Shown here one piece after another: positions 13,801-28,800 of a DNA stretch of 64,000 bases (position 1 is the stretch's first letter; each line of letters starts with the position of its first letter). The DNA is from Alentia gelatinosa. Taxonomy: Eukaryota > Annelida > Polychaeta > Phyllodocida > Polynoidae. The notes below the pieces were generated by a model. That model saw only the letters and a list, made by a program, of their open reading frames with translations. It was not told the DNA's origin and searched no databases. The DNA lies in assembly GCA_950022655.1 (NCBI GenBank), contig OX465580.1, positions 94,816,797-94,880,796 of the forward strand. The letters run 5' to 3'. The position numbers and the translations under genes were made by a program.

Positions 13801-16800
13801 GAGACAGAGAGAGAACTATAAAGAAAAGTGGAAGGAGTGAAGAGCAGAAGCAACGAAGTACTTGGGATTAATTAGGTCAGCAGATTGAGCAACTCACCGT
13901 GAGTTCCTGAGGCAGGTTTAACACGTTCACAGAGTTAATCGTGGTCTTCAGTCATGATGTCTAATTATAACTAAGAATAAGGCCCCTTCCGACTCCAAAT
14001 ACACTAACGGCATTTACTAACTAACATTTGTCCTATTTTCGCCGCATTTCTGTGCAATTGCTTGATAATGATTACCAGTAGTATGATAATCTTTGATAAA
14101 TATATCTACAGGTTTCTCTTTAAACCTTATCTGGGCATGAGAGGCTTGATTCTTCCTAATAGGGCATAAACAAATCTCTTACAAACCAATTTCTCATCAG
14201 GAATAATTCCATGGGTCGATTGCTCGTGATATTATTTTGTCAAATTCAAATTGATTTCAAGATGGAATATTAAAGCACCTACTTTCTTCCTATATTAACA
14301 TCTCGTTAACGTTTTCCGCTGTTTATAAATACTTGTAAAAGAGTGAAACGTACCAAATCTTTCTTCAGATTTGAATCTGGAGTGCAAAGTTGTCTGTTTT
14401 TTAAATAGGTAACCTAGAGCAATTGACAGGAGTATACTTTCACCTGATGGGTAGCATCAAGAAACCAACTCACTTTGATACCTGTGATGGACACTTACAA
14501 TGACAGAGTCCAGGGGTCTGTTGAATAACTTATGCCTATGAAAGTGCAGGGTACAAGGAGACCTTGTGCGAGGGTTATCGTTTGATAACATTTAATCAAG
14601 CTTGTTCGTTAAGACAGTCCTAGCGGATAGAAGGCCCATAAGTGTTGAATAAAGTTGGCCCACATCGTTCCTGGATCTCATTGGCATACAGAAAAGGGTC
14701 TTTATGTACAGGCCTAAATTATTCAACAAGCCCCAGGTGAGTTACACAGTGACACGGTATATTCATAAGGGGTGAAGATGCTCTACGCTTCCCCTTGTGC
14801 TATCACGAATCTAAGCGAAATGAAGCTAATCCCCACCCTCATTAACTGATGCTGATGTAGACCAAGAGCAGTGGAGATGATGGCTCAAATCACACTCGTT
14901 CTTTGACGCTCTGACAGGTTATCATCTTCTAAGTACAATCACGGAAGATTGCTCGATAAACTACCGAGTGCAGTTCTATTCTGGGAAAGTAAAAATGCCG
15001 AGGGTTCTAACACAGTTCCATGTAGTAGACCGACGTTTAATCACCATGAACCTCAATCTCTACTGCTTCTTCTGACTTAAACTACAGTCCATTATATGCA
15101 ATTATTTGTTCGCTTAACGCTTGACCAAAATGGTATATCTGGACTATTAAAAGGTACAGCAGTATGTTAGAGACTCTTTCAGTGGAAAATAAGGATTATA
15201 AATCTGGGAAACTTATAATTGTACTTTTATGGATTTGTATACTCTGATTATGCCTGCTTCTTCGTTACGGCCCATCATGCAACTGTAATTACAATGTGAA
15301 ATTACCGTGAAATGTTCCCACTATGCTGTATTCATAGCCAATTAAGGGATGTAATCACAACTTTGATACTTAATTTTAGCTGCTTACTACATTTAGTAGC
15401 ACCTACAAGCAAGGAACAAGACGATGTAGACATCACATATCACAAATTTCAAGTGTTGAACTTGTAGAGGAATAAGTGGACTTAGCAAATGCCACCCAAC
15501 ATGCTATTCCCATCAGCTCTCTCAGAATTTATTTCTCGAAATCAAAATATGCGGAGCGGAGAACAATGTTTACACGGGTTATAATACCGTTGGGAACATT
15601 GAAATAATCATATGGTAGAATACCATAGTCTATATATAGACCATAATGTGATATATTTACTTGTTTTGGTGTAATAAAAAGGTAAACTATGCATATAAAC
15701 ATGTGTGTGACCGACGTGCATAAATCAGAGTGCCATGAAATTATGGGTTGATTGCCGCATGTGATTAAGCAACAGAATGCGTACACATATAAGAATGAGT
15801 TAGTGGTACCTGTCTTGTTTTTGCGTATATGACCAATATAAATAAATCCTGTTACACCAACCACTTTAACATCAAGGAATAATGATGGTGTTCAGAGAAG
15901 ACGCCTTTTTTTGGCTACCATCCAATGTCTTTAATGTGGGACACCCACCAAGCCTGACACGCTTAGAGTACAACACAACTAGGATACAGCGTGTCTACGA
16001 TACATTTTAAGCAGTCTGTGTCAGTCACATTGCGTTCATGGCGCTGTTGTATCGCGACCTCTCCGGCACAATTTGGAAAGCATACTAAACACCGATGATG
16101 CACCGCCTTCATCAAGAGCGCATCATGGATGTGTCGGGAGACTGAACGCACTGCCAAAACACACTGTGGGTTCTCGACAAGAGATAATCCTTTTTTGTGG
16201 GGAACGTGTTGCAAAGTGTTATCGTAGACCGTATTATACTGGGAGGGTCATACTTGAATCAATTGACTGGCGATTCAGCATTCAATCATTTTCAGACAGT
16301 TTAAGTAATGTCAGTTACCACACCATCAACTTCCCCAAATGAAACAAGTAATTAACAATTCCAGCCTAGATTATTTTAAACGAAATTTAACTGCTCAACA
16401 CATGTAGAATCTGGCCACGGGATCAGATACGGGATCCACAATGCCCGCAAAGTTCAGTAGATGTACCCACGGACTTAAATATCTTATTACTGTGAATTAC
16501 AATCCGATTTTGAGCAATTGATGGCATTGGGAGTTTTAACGCAACAAAAATAATCGATTACCTTGGAAACCAAAAGGGATTTAATGGGATACTTTATTTG
16601 CTAAATAAAGCAACATAAAGGACTTCAGGAAATGAAACAAATAGTTTTATTGGCTTTCTATCCAAATAGATCAACAGGTACATCGTTAGATAACGAAATG
16701 TTTATATCAGTATAAATCTGTGGTATGGATTTTCTTGATGATAAAAGTATGTTTGTTGTGAGTTAAATCTGTCACAAACAGTTTCCACTCACCTATTTGT

Positions 16801-19800
16801 TTCTCTATCTCGGCGGCCTCATCCGGCGTGGCACGCGGGATGACACCAGGATCACTAAAGCTGGTCCGTAACAACGTGGACATGACGAAGATGAAGAGCA
16901 CTGCAGCGATGACCGGTATAGCCGGTGTGAGGTTTACCGCCAGGTATGGGCAACTGAAAAGTACACACACTCTGTTAAAAAAGCAGGGATGTCAGTTGGG
17001 GTCAGAAAATAAAGTGGAAATATTCTTTAAGTCAAATATGCTGCCTCCGAGGGATCGAGGAAACATAAAAGAAATATATGCTGTCAGTTACGTCATTGGA
17101 CTGAGGATCTATGGGGAGGTTCAAACTACTATTTTATTTATTTGATTGAGGCTCAATTAATATAATGTTTTTACACAAGACAAAATTATAAAAATGGAAA
17201 CATGGATTTCCATGGAAAAGTGGAAAACTGGCATCTCTGAAAAAAGTACGCAGTCAACTATTGCGTGAGCGCCACTGACATACAAATGTACAGGTGGGTA
17301 AAACACGGGCATTGTTATATGTGTGCATCATACACCATTGTAAACAAGGTAATTTATGAATTCGATAATAAACACTACTCTCGACAAAGTGATTTATGAA
17401 TTCACACCAGGAGCCTCTACTTCAACCTGCCAATCACCCAAGCTCTGATCTAACCTTTCCCGTTAGATTATGCGCAAGACAAAATATATTTCTACATTCT
17501 TTTAGCCTAATTATGACGCCCCCCCCCCCCCCCCCGTGAGAGTGTAATTCAGGCATAGCCACGTCTTAATCAAATTAGGATATTTATATCAATAAATTGT
17601 TACCTTTAAAGGTCTTTGATAATATCAAATTGGCTTACTTCCTACTAGCTAACAATTTTAGTGATGAAAATTAACTCTTTTTTTTCAAGACCAATGGTAA
17701 ACTTGAGGAGATTCTTATTAATACAAACACACTGCCCCAATTACAGGTGCAGGTTCAGAACCAACCGAATGGTAAAGAATCAGACATGAAAGAGGAATCG
17801 TCTAAATGGAAACTAGAACAGGCTTTATGAGGGTGATTTTGGCCCACAAAATTCAGGTCCAGTGCAGACTGTAGAACCGTCCCAAGGCGTTATTAACACA
17901 ATGTAATGAGGTCAGGGTGAAGGCCATGGTTTGCTCTGAATATAGCCATTGGCTGCTGAGTTAAACAACGCCTACTATATTCCTTATATGACAGTGAAGG
18001 CAGAGGGGCAACTTCATGCAGTTATACAGAGATCAGAGGTCACTGGGATTAGCCTTCTCGTCCGTTCTCTAGCCTGCTCGTATATGGCGCCAGGGGTGGC
18101 TGGCGGCCATGTGGCAGGAGAGAGTGGAGAGAGTGAAGTATGCACTGTGACCTCTGTGGCTTCGGACCTGGGGGCAAAATGTTTGCAAATACCAAACCAC
18201 ACGCCAGGTTCAATAATCTTTCTGGTCATCGCGCTTATCACCTGTTGTTATGTCAGTCATTATATCGTGTCCAAACCTGGAGACCCCGAGACTATTTTGA
18301 AATTCAGAGTGTTTACACTCGTATGTTAAAATTGATTAATCACGGACTCGGGTGATAATATAGGTCCGTGGATTCATATATGAAATGGATGTGTGAAACA
18401 AGGCGCTAATTCAATATCTTACTAGGCCATGAATGTATTTTAGCATCGTTCTATAAATATCTGACATTGAAATAGCCAAACTCGGGCGGTGCAACTGTAC
18501 ACAGAAAGATTTATGTGTCTTTATATCTGATCATTATGTTGGTAAATTATGGTTTATTGCTAGGTAAATTGGTCTGTCAGGTTATCATTTTAACTTTTAG
18601 GGGATTGACCTATTCGCAGTAGATGATGCTTTGAGGAATTATATTCCAAGATTAAAAAAAATAAAATTGTAATCAAATATGATATGATTGATCAATATAC
18701 ATGGAACTTGCCCAGCATGTAGGTATACCATCGTGTTTCAAAAATGTTATGAAAATAATAAATGATGTCAAGTCAAACGGGACTATATCATATCACGTGA
18801 TGAAGTTATCAAATTATCATAATCAGGGCTAAACAGTAAACACCAAGAACATTTTCCATCAGAGAGAAACATAGAAAGAAAAATATGTATTTATACAGCA
18901 ATGCCAATGAGGCCCAGGGAAAAAAGTGGAATAATATCCTAATCCTGCTTATCTCTACTCTGTATCTCTTATGTGATAAAAATTGTGTACACCTGTAAAC
19001 TGGGAAACTGACATCTCTGTAAGAAGATGATGATTACGAGATGTCCAGGGCTGTCAGTTGGAGTCAAGGGAAAAAGTTGAAACAATTTCATGTAGATTTT
19101 TCTGCCTCAGAGAAACTGAGAAAACTAGGATAACATGTCCTTACCGGGCTGATGATCTGTGGTTCGGACCACTGTTTTATTGGCGTAAATGAAACAAAAC
19201 CAATATCATCTTTGTTTGACACAAGGAAAAGCAATGACAAATACTGAATATGAAAAAGTGGATTTCCACACGCAAAAAAATAGAAGAAAATATGGTAAAT
19301 TAACATCTCTGGATGGCTGAGCACAACCAGGTTGTATCCCACTTTTCAGCATAATGTTTTTGGTAGTACCAGCGCGAGCACCTAGCCTCATACAGGACGT
19401 ATCTATAAAGCCGTAACCCCATAAACCATGGTCCCAAAGCCATTAGAGGCCCTGTGCGACTTGACGGCAGCGAACGTGCTGAGCCAGCAGAACGTGGCCT
19501 GCACGTGCCGTCTACACGTGGGAGCACTGACTGCAGTGACAACGGCACGCGCAGTCCAACAAACATGAGGCCAGGCAACAAGAGCAGAACGTCAGGCCCG
19601 GGCCGTCGTGTGGGAGCCACGGCAGGGGCTTCAGTGGGGGAGACCGTGCACTGAGAGGGGTGGGGCTGCGGAGTGGGCAGGTGTGTATAGAAGGTATCCC
19701 TATTCAGCTCGATTTAATATTACCTGCATGTTGACTGCACGCGGCAGAGCATCACTTTGCCATCTCAGCTGCTCAGGTATGACAGGGCAAATACGTTTTC

Positions 19801-22800
19801 ATTTGCCCGTGATGAATATATTGCTGTAGGACTGCTTTCAATGTATTTTTTTTAGTTTCTTTTGCATCACGACAGTGTAGACTAATCCGGATAGCTAAGT
19901 GAGACAGATGATCAAGACAGTATAAAAATATCCTAGCTCTTTGTGTCTTGGTATAGGGTCGACTTTGCTTGCTGCAAGGCAAGAGTGATATCAACGTTGA
20001 TTAATACAGCTTGGGATATAAAGAAACCAGATCCCCATCTACGCGGGCGACAGCAGCCCACTTCGGTGTTTATTATATACCCATGCAGTATATTTGATAA
20101 TTACGTACTGCTGCTCCCTGTGCAGTATAAATTGAATTCTGAACCCTGTGCGGTACACTGTTATACTGAACACGTTGAAACCTCAGCAGTGTGTGGGCTT
20201 TCACATAGACATGTCTTCTATGCCAATATATGGTAAGATTTTATTAATTTTGGCTATATAAAAAATATAGAACGACCTACCATGCTTGTACATGCTACAA
20301 AACTCGTTGGGAATTGATGTTTTTACAGAACTCGGCCTGGGGCCCTCGATCAGTAAAAAGCAACAATTTCCCATCTCGTTTTGTAGCATGTACAGCATGG
20401 TCAGGTCGTTCTATATAAGTACTGAGCAGCTCAGTACGCTGGCAGGAATCTGTGGATGTGACAACTCCTGTAATGTGCAGATTCTAACAGCTCCCGTGCT
20501 ACCTGGGTGGTAACAACTCCTGAAATGTGTGCATGGTACCAACTCCTATTTTCTATAGATGATCCTTAGTGCTGTGATGTGCGGATGGTACCAGCTCCTG
20601 TAATGTGTGGATGGTAGCAACTTCCTCGATGGTGGATGATACAAATAGTACGATGTAACGGTGCAACAACTACTGTCATATATCATTGCTAATTCCCTGT
20701 GTCATGTATGGGTAGTAATAGATTCTGTGATGTGTGGACATGACGGTTATAAAACTGTAGTCTTTGATTGAATACTACTCTGACTATTACTGTATTGATA
20801 GTGACATCTCCAGTGCTCGGATAATGGCAACATGTGGATGAGAACAACGCCCATGGTGCGCGGTTACCCTTACGTCTAGATTATCTGAAGACAGGATTAC
20901 GGTGCAGTTAGATAAACAAATTCTGGGTTCGGGTTTGTGGTGTACTAGTGTGCTTTAACTGGTGTCTAAATATCTATCATCCTCAGCTCATAGATCATAT
21001 TCGACAATGTTTTAATTCCATTTGTTGTTATAGCATAGAATGCAAATATCAAGACCGTATTGTGTGTTTCATAATATGCTCCTAACATCAACATATGTGT
21101 GAGAGCAGCTCTCGTGGTTTGTGGATTAGAGTAGCTCTCAGTAATCAGATTATCTCCATCAAACTCCGCTGCATGGCTGCAAAGGTCGATAAACCCTTAG
21201 ATACTCAATTTAACCCGCCCATGTCAGCCTAACTCCATCAATTACTTTGAATATCCAATCTCCATGTCGCATGGCATGATTTGAGAAGGGGTCTAAACAT
21301 CCCTTACATGCAACTTCATACCATTTGATTTTCAAATCTCGCGATCGGAGTCAATGAAATGAATCTATGGAGTGATGGTAAATGGTTATCGCTTTAGGAA
21401 CCAGCGTTGACTTTAGGTATAATTTCTCCAATATTTACGATACTTATAATTTCTCCAATATTTACGATACTTATAATTTCTCCAATATTTACGATACATG
21501 CCATTGTTTTGAAAAGGAAATACAAGATGGATAAACGGGACATTTCACATTTAGTAGAATCGTCCCGTGACGAACCGCCACCCCGCAGTATACTGACACT
21601 AATACCCAGCCATACGCACGCGTCGCTGCCGTAGGACCCTGCCCGTAAAGGGTTAAGCAGGTATTGATCTCCAATACGATCACACACTTATGTAAGGAGA
21701 GGAGGAGCTGCCGAGACTGTCGTGTCAGGCCCGGTGTGTGTAAAGGTTTATTCATTTATATTTTTGTATGCAAAGATTTCGACGACGCGGTGACGCGTTA
21801 CATACTACAAGAGTTTACTACATGAAGTAGTAGGAACACGACAAATTTCAAATTGGTGTATTGATTATGTCATTAAATTGTTGTATTGATTAAAAAAAAA
21901 TACTCTTCATTCTGTCTCAAAAATTCCTAAGGCTATTTTAGTCGCTCTCTATGCTATGTTTTAGGTCAGGAATGCAATGAAAGATCCCTCTCCTTTATAG
22001 GATCAACTGGCAAAAATCACATGCACCAAAATAGCGATCTAAATATGGCCATCAGAAAGAAAACCCTTAATATAACCACATTATTTGAATGCCAGTATAA
22101 AGTCAGGGCACTCAGAATAGGAAGTGCCTATATAGCAGAGTTTATTGAAAGAGCGCCACAATAAGGTACCATGTATTGTCTACTAAGTGAATCCTCTAAA
22201 AGTGAATCACAGTTCAAACTATCGAACCGTGTGTTGTGTAACATATTGATATCCCTTTAATAGATACCATTTTAAATGACACATCTTCTAACGGCAGCAC
22301 TCCATCCAGTCTCTACGCTTGATGTTGTTTTTTTTAACTTCCGTGGATGCTAACTGACATGTCGGTATCACGGCTCACGTTTGCTGGTGAAGAATTTTCA
22401 ATAACCAAGATGGCGGTGTTGTTTTACTCACGGATGTTTGAGACAAATGTATAGGCCATGTACCTTAGCTGTTCTACGCGAACCAAGCAAATAGCTCAGT
22501 AAATAATACATTGCCGTACAGACGGAGGGTACAGGTTTTTCCCAGAGTTACGTCGACCCTTATTAGTGCTAACCTCTATGTTAGCTATACCGTAATAAAG
22601 TGTTAGGAATTCATGAAATATCAAATGCCTATTTTTCAGCGTTAATGAGAGTTTTAATCTGTAGAATTCAATGCCTCATAGAGAAAAAATGAAAAAATAC
22701 ATCTTTATTGGCCATGGAACGAGGATGGGGTATGTGGGAGGTTTCAGCCACTCTTTTTTTGATGTGGATATGAATTTTAGAAACTGTAGCTGATAACAAG

Positions 22801-25800
22801 GATTTCATTAGAAACGTCGAAAACTCACATCTCTGCTTCTTTAATCTGATGTGTATAGGATGGAGAGAATTGTGCATACGTACTTCATGGATGGCTCAAA
22901 ATAGGAAAATGTCGCATATTTGAACCAGTGATCCTGCATTTGATTGTTGATTTAATATCGTGTACCATAACATACACAGACTACAATGAATCACGTGGAA
23001 ACAGCGCTGCACGTCAACCCGCCAATACCGCTGAGTCATTGCCCGCCGGTTGAGTAGCTCACCCAGAAAAGGGTGATGGATTTAACGCTGGCATGCACCG
23101 CTCACTGCGTAGAACATCGCCCGGTGCAGATGACGCCAGGCCGCGGTGCCTCGTCCTCCGCCTGCTCACACCATCCTAACCTGGTCGCCCTGGGTGGTAG
23201 GCCAGGGTTCTGATACACTCCCATTGTTTACCTGTTGCGTGGTGGCGGTCGGATGTATAATCCACGAGGCATGTCATGATGCCATGAATCGGGAATAAAA
23301 TATAGCAGGAAAATGACTTGACAGTTTTGGCGCTGGTAGTAAGACATGCACGAACTTTGGGATGCGTACATATGGATCAGTTGACGAGATTCGCTGACTT
23401 TCCTATAATAAAAAATGTCAGCATCTTTCAGTCGACTGATCCACCTTTTCAAGGCATGTCAGTGACCTAGTTCCGTTTGCATTCAGTCTGGGTATGGCTG
23501 CCTGTGGCCGACCAGTCTATATTGGGACATTTTGGTCATTATCAATGCAAATATTGAAATTTCGAATATTAGTTATCTATTGGAATATTTGCAAACATCT
23601 ACACCCCTGTATAAACGGCTGGCAGGGCGGACCCTAGAGATGGAGCCGACCAGCTGTCTCCTCAGCAGACTCGACAGAGTTGCCGGTGTCTACACTGAGT
23701 GACCAGCTGTCCCCGGTGGAATCCATCCATGCAGGCAGGTCGCAGCACTGGACCCTTTCAAAGTGGACGAAGCGTTAACCCCTGCACTTACTAATTTAGG
23801 AAGGTCACGGCTGGTTCTCTCTGTTCATACTTCTATCTGTCCCCGCCTTCTTCACTTTCACCGACCCCCATATATGTCCTGACCACAAGCAGAATGACGC
23901 TATACAAGCACAAACTAATAGATATGGGTCGGTGGATTATATAACTAGGACTAGACTACTGTGCACTGACGCATTCTCGGCAGTCCTATATTCCATCACT
24001 AGCTGATATTATATCCTACAGGGGCTAGTTGTATTTTTTTCTCGACAAAATAATGTGTGACTCTTCAAGGCTGACATCAGACACTGATGGTTGTATAACC
24101 GGTTCATTGGTGAAAATTAGGATGCCGACATATCTTTCTATAAAACCTGCCGTGGATCCTTTACTTGGATGCACGGGCAATTACATGACCTGAATCATTT
24201 ACTAGGTGATTTTATAAAACTAGTTCGGATCTTCAAGGCTCTGTATGTGTCGCACTTCTGAAACTCGCCACCCACACTGATAAGGGGCTCAAATAAGTGG
24301 AAAGATAGGACCTAACATGCCCAAGATCTCTCATCACAGTGAGGGAACCACAAAACCCCTCCACTGTTAAAGCACATATATTAACCCGCGATCGAGTAGA
24401 ATAAATTACATATATTATATGTACTGTGTTCAAAATTCGCTCAACCCAGAACCTAGATGTTCATACATCAATATTTGTTGATAAATCGAGTTTAAGTTTA
24501 ACTATATTTATATATACTACATGATACATATTCAGGAAAACCCAGAAGTGGGAACATATAGGCCAGGTTAAACATATATCGGTGAACATAGGGCGGCACT
24601 GATCGATGCGGCGGTTACCGGAGAACGACCATATGATATATGACCCAAACATGGCGACTGAGAGTAAATACACCGTGCATACGAGTGTTCGACTTGCGTG
24701 TCCCTCACTGCTCTGTAACTTAATTTATCCACCCATCATTATGGAGGCTATCTCAGTCACAAGATGCGGCTAGTCACAGAACATTAATGGTTATCGGTAA
24801 CACACGCGCGCCTTCCGTTAAGAAACGTCTATAAAGGGATAGGATTTACATATTTTTTTGCCATTAGTCGTTAGAGATCTGAGTTCAAGGGTATAATCTC
24901 TTCAGTTAATCAGGTGTAAACATTTTTTTCAAATGATAATGTCGGACTATAAGAGTAAAAAGTTACAAATTCTGACATTTATTTTTTCCCGATGTTAAAC
25001 AGCATATCACATACGTTTAATAATATCACAGTTTAATAATGTGATGACATAAATATACTAGAAATACTTAGTAAGGTCAAGAAATGTAGATTTTTTCATG
25101 TCTCCTGCGCCTTTTGTTAGTTGTTAATGTGGTTTGTATAATGATGACGACTGGAGTACATCTCAAATCAATCCTGTGCGTGTGTATATCAATGTTGACC
25201 GCTTGGCATATCGCCCAGTGTTGCTATGCATTAATCAGTTATGTAAGATGTGAAGTAGGAATGGAGGAAAATATAAACAAGACAAAGGTTAACTAACACC
25301 GATACACCCAGAAATATCTGTGTCGGTGCAAAACTATACCCGACGATCAATATATCCTTACTAAGGTCCACAGTCAAATATAATATAGCACTGTGACATA
25401 AATGTTACAACTAAGTATGCCTTCTACGTATAGCCTCTTCTAGTGATTACTGAGCTCACCGACTGGACTCCAAATTAGACCACACAGGAGCTGTAACATG
25501 TATACACACCAATCTTCTTTGAGCTTCTGGATAACTCTGGATGACAAAGTGTTGCCACATTAAATATAATAACATTTTGTTATTTTTAAGATTCTGTACA
25601 TTAAACTTCTTTTTTTTTTTACTACAAAAGGATGGCAACTTCAATAAAGGCTAGGGACTGAAGAAGGTAGGCTGGTTAGATATGATAAATTTAAAAATTC
25701 GTTCCAAAACTTTCAAAAAACAAAAAATAGGAGCAGTGGGAATAGACCACAAGGTTAAGATGGTGAAGCTATGATGTGAAAAACACACAGAAAGTTATAC

Positions 25801-28800
25801 TACGGTGCTGTAAATTGCAAGATATATGTATATCTGGAAAGATTAATAAAAGATTGCTAAAATATTTTTGTCAAAAACTTAATTTTCTGAGTAATTGTTT
25901 AGTTTGTCGGTAGGAGGTGTTATGGGCGTACCAATCCAACCTCCACGCTTAATATTAAGGGCGTTGTTCTGAAAAGTATTTCCAAGTAAAATATGTAAAG
26001 TGTACTTATCGTGTTTTTTAGGACATTTACCGGTTTGTACGGAACGAGGCATTTATGCCGAGTTCCGTACAAACCGTAAATTATCATCGAGTTCTGTGAC
26101 TTGTACAAGCATGGTTGGACGTTATATATTTACTATATACAGTAAAACCCCTCTCCCGGGACACCCTGCTTAAGGGGTCAATTTGCTCGGAACGGAAATT
26201 TTTCCCACTATTAAGAGTTTATTATAACCCCGCTTAAAGGGACACCCCACGGCATTGACCGGGGGTATAAAAAGGAGCGAATTTCACAAGTAAGGCATAT
26301 CCAACTTCAATCTCTATTATCTTTTTTTTTTTTTTTAAATTCATATTAATTCATATTATATAATTTATATTTATTTGCTTATTTATGTGTAATTGATAAA
26401 CCTTTTAACCTAATAACAATCGTTTCCTTCATTTATGTAGGTATTCTCTATTGTGTAACCAATGACAGACTGAAAACCCCGCTTAAGGGGTCACTTGGCC
26501 CGGAACGGAGGGTGTCCCCTTAAGTGGGGTTTTACTATACCCAAAATTAAAAAAAATATATCATTAATTTAATTTTTAACAACCGATATGTTAATAAACG
26601 TGTTTGGCAAGGTGGTCCGTATTTTAGTGTACGGACCACTTTTACGTTATATGTCAAAACGGTACATATTTATAGTAAATACGGCATGGGTATATAGTAA
26701 ATATAATGAACTCGTCTTTCAGCATATAGCATATGACGCAATCCGTTGCGAAATTTACAGATAGGTATCAATAGTGATTTAGATTAGGAAAGCACAGCAT
26801 TTCTAATTGTTCTTTCTTTATATTCCCACATTGACAGTTCATTGAAACATACTTGTTGCAAAGTTCTTGGTATCCCGGAATTTATCCAGGGGCTATTTAT
26901 GTAATTGCTATCGCCTATTTTGATATTTTAGATTGGAGTCTCATCGTAATCAGCGGCTGAAGGAGTGGCTGCATTCTCCGCCGTGAGCAACTCGGACGAT
27001 GCCGCCTGCAAAGTGGCTCAATAGAAAGCTCTCTCCGAGGTGGTTACTCTTTCATCCGAACTTGACTCTCACCACAAATTGCAATAATGGTTTTGAGACG
27101 GCGACAATACAGCACACACCTCAGTTTGTGCTCCCATGGTAAACGTTAGGTTTTATTATCAGGTTAGGAGCTTGTCATGTCTAACAGGTGTTTGTATAAT
27201 ACGTGGGTCACCTTGCATTCAGAAAGCCACAGGGGTGTTGTGTGAAGGTGAGGCTGAGAGGAAACGTGTGGAATTTGTGTGTCTGTGGGAGTAATTGAGA
27301 AGCCGACTTGTGAAGAATGGTGATTGAGGTACTTTTCTAAATTGTCAAAACATTCTCCTTCGTTACCTGAGCCAGAAGGTACAAGTGGATGCATTTCTAA
27401 CTATGTGTCCCTCGGGTGACCTCCAATGTTATCAAGCATGATCCACTTTAATCAAATCTTCGCAAAAGACCCAAGTGACACGAAGCACTTCAAACACCCA
27501 CGCCATCTGGTCACTCCCTGGGCACTACCGACCCAGTAATAACCTCCTTTTAAATATTATTTTAGTAAAAGTTCCCCTCCCCCTTTTTGTGTGTGGGAGA
27601 AAGCAGGAAATCATTCCCTGATCAGAACGTGCTTAATTTACGAAACGCGAGGTCAAAAATTAAGGCAAAATTTCCTGTGGAATCGGCAAGGTGATTGGCC
27701 ACTAAGTCGAGTCGAGCCTGGCGAGGTGCCGCCAGTAGCCACACCCACATACCGGTTATAAGAAAGGACTGCGATTCATTATGACAAGCGGCGCCTACTG
27801 CTGCCCTAATTACGGATAATGACTAACCAAAGGTCAACTGACAGCAGCATGGGTCTTCTGACGGTTTCACATTCTGATCATGGACCAGGGGTTTAGTACA
27901 CCGTTAACATACGAATTCTATCAATTATCAAAACATCTAGATGTGTCATTTAGAAGTCAATAGCAGTGGTAACTCGATGCTAGGTTATCTAGACAACAGG
28001 TATGCAAGTCACAATTCGAAATTACTTCGGAAATAAAATTAGGAGACCAACTCTCTTTCCGAGAAAAGAAGAGAAGAAAATGAGCACCATTTGACGGCCT
28101 CGCGGCAGTTGGGGTGTCAGTCGGATGCCGTCGGGGTTCAGCCGAGGTATTCTCGGTAGCGGCCGACTTGAAGGTAATGCGGATTTTCAGTTATCAGCCA
28201 TTTATCTGAATATTGCAAAACCCAGATAGTTACTGTGATGTATTCTCATATCTTAGAGTGTTGCCAAAGGTAGGAATTCACAGAATGTGACGAGTGGAAA
28301 ACATTTCACGACGGCATAATATGGTTTACTCTATTGCACTGAACTTCCGGGTGGTTAATACAATTAAATATCGTGTCTACGTGACTGGGTGTTTCGCTGT
28401 CATGGATGCAAAGTTAAGAGGTACATAGACGCAGGGCCAACAGTGCCAGACCTTGAATGAAAGTAAAGGCGCGACTTGGCAAATCTACAATGACGGCAAC
28501 TGCGCCAACTCTCAAAGTGAACAGCTGACTACCGGAACCTGGTTTTTGGCAGCGCTTTTCTTAGAAATACTGCTGAAAGAACGTGAAAGTTGTTCTTAAT
28601 CTATATTCAACCGAAACTGGGTACCCAATTGAATAACCCCGCGAGGTATCATTGTGTGTACATCTGATTTGCTCCTAGCAGGCCAGGTATGGGAGGGGAG
28701 TGGTTATCCCGAGGCGTGTAAAGTTGTAGGGAGAAACCATCACTGCATGGCTGTTGTAATTACAGAGAACACACGAGCTTCTGTAATAAGAATTCACGAT

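Noticed and set aside
16984..17239. Assigning the CAGGGATG elements to hAT
   Set aside because: The ends look hAT-like, but the visible target duplications are 6 bp, not 8, so the superfamily is left open.
17949..18329. 126-codon plus frame with a hydrophobic segment
   Set aside because: It lies inside intron 1, starts from a non-ATG codon, and shows no domain or splice context.
21418..21497. Three regular repeats, possibly CRISPR-like
   Set aside because: The 27-bp units are directly tandem without spacers, and this is a eukaryotic intron.
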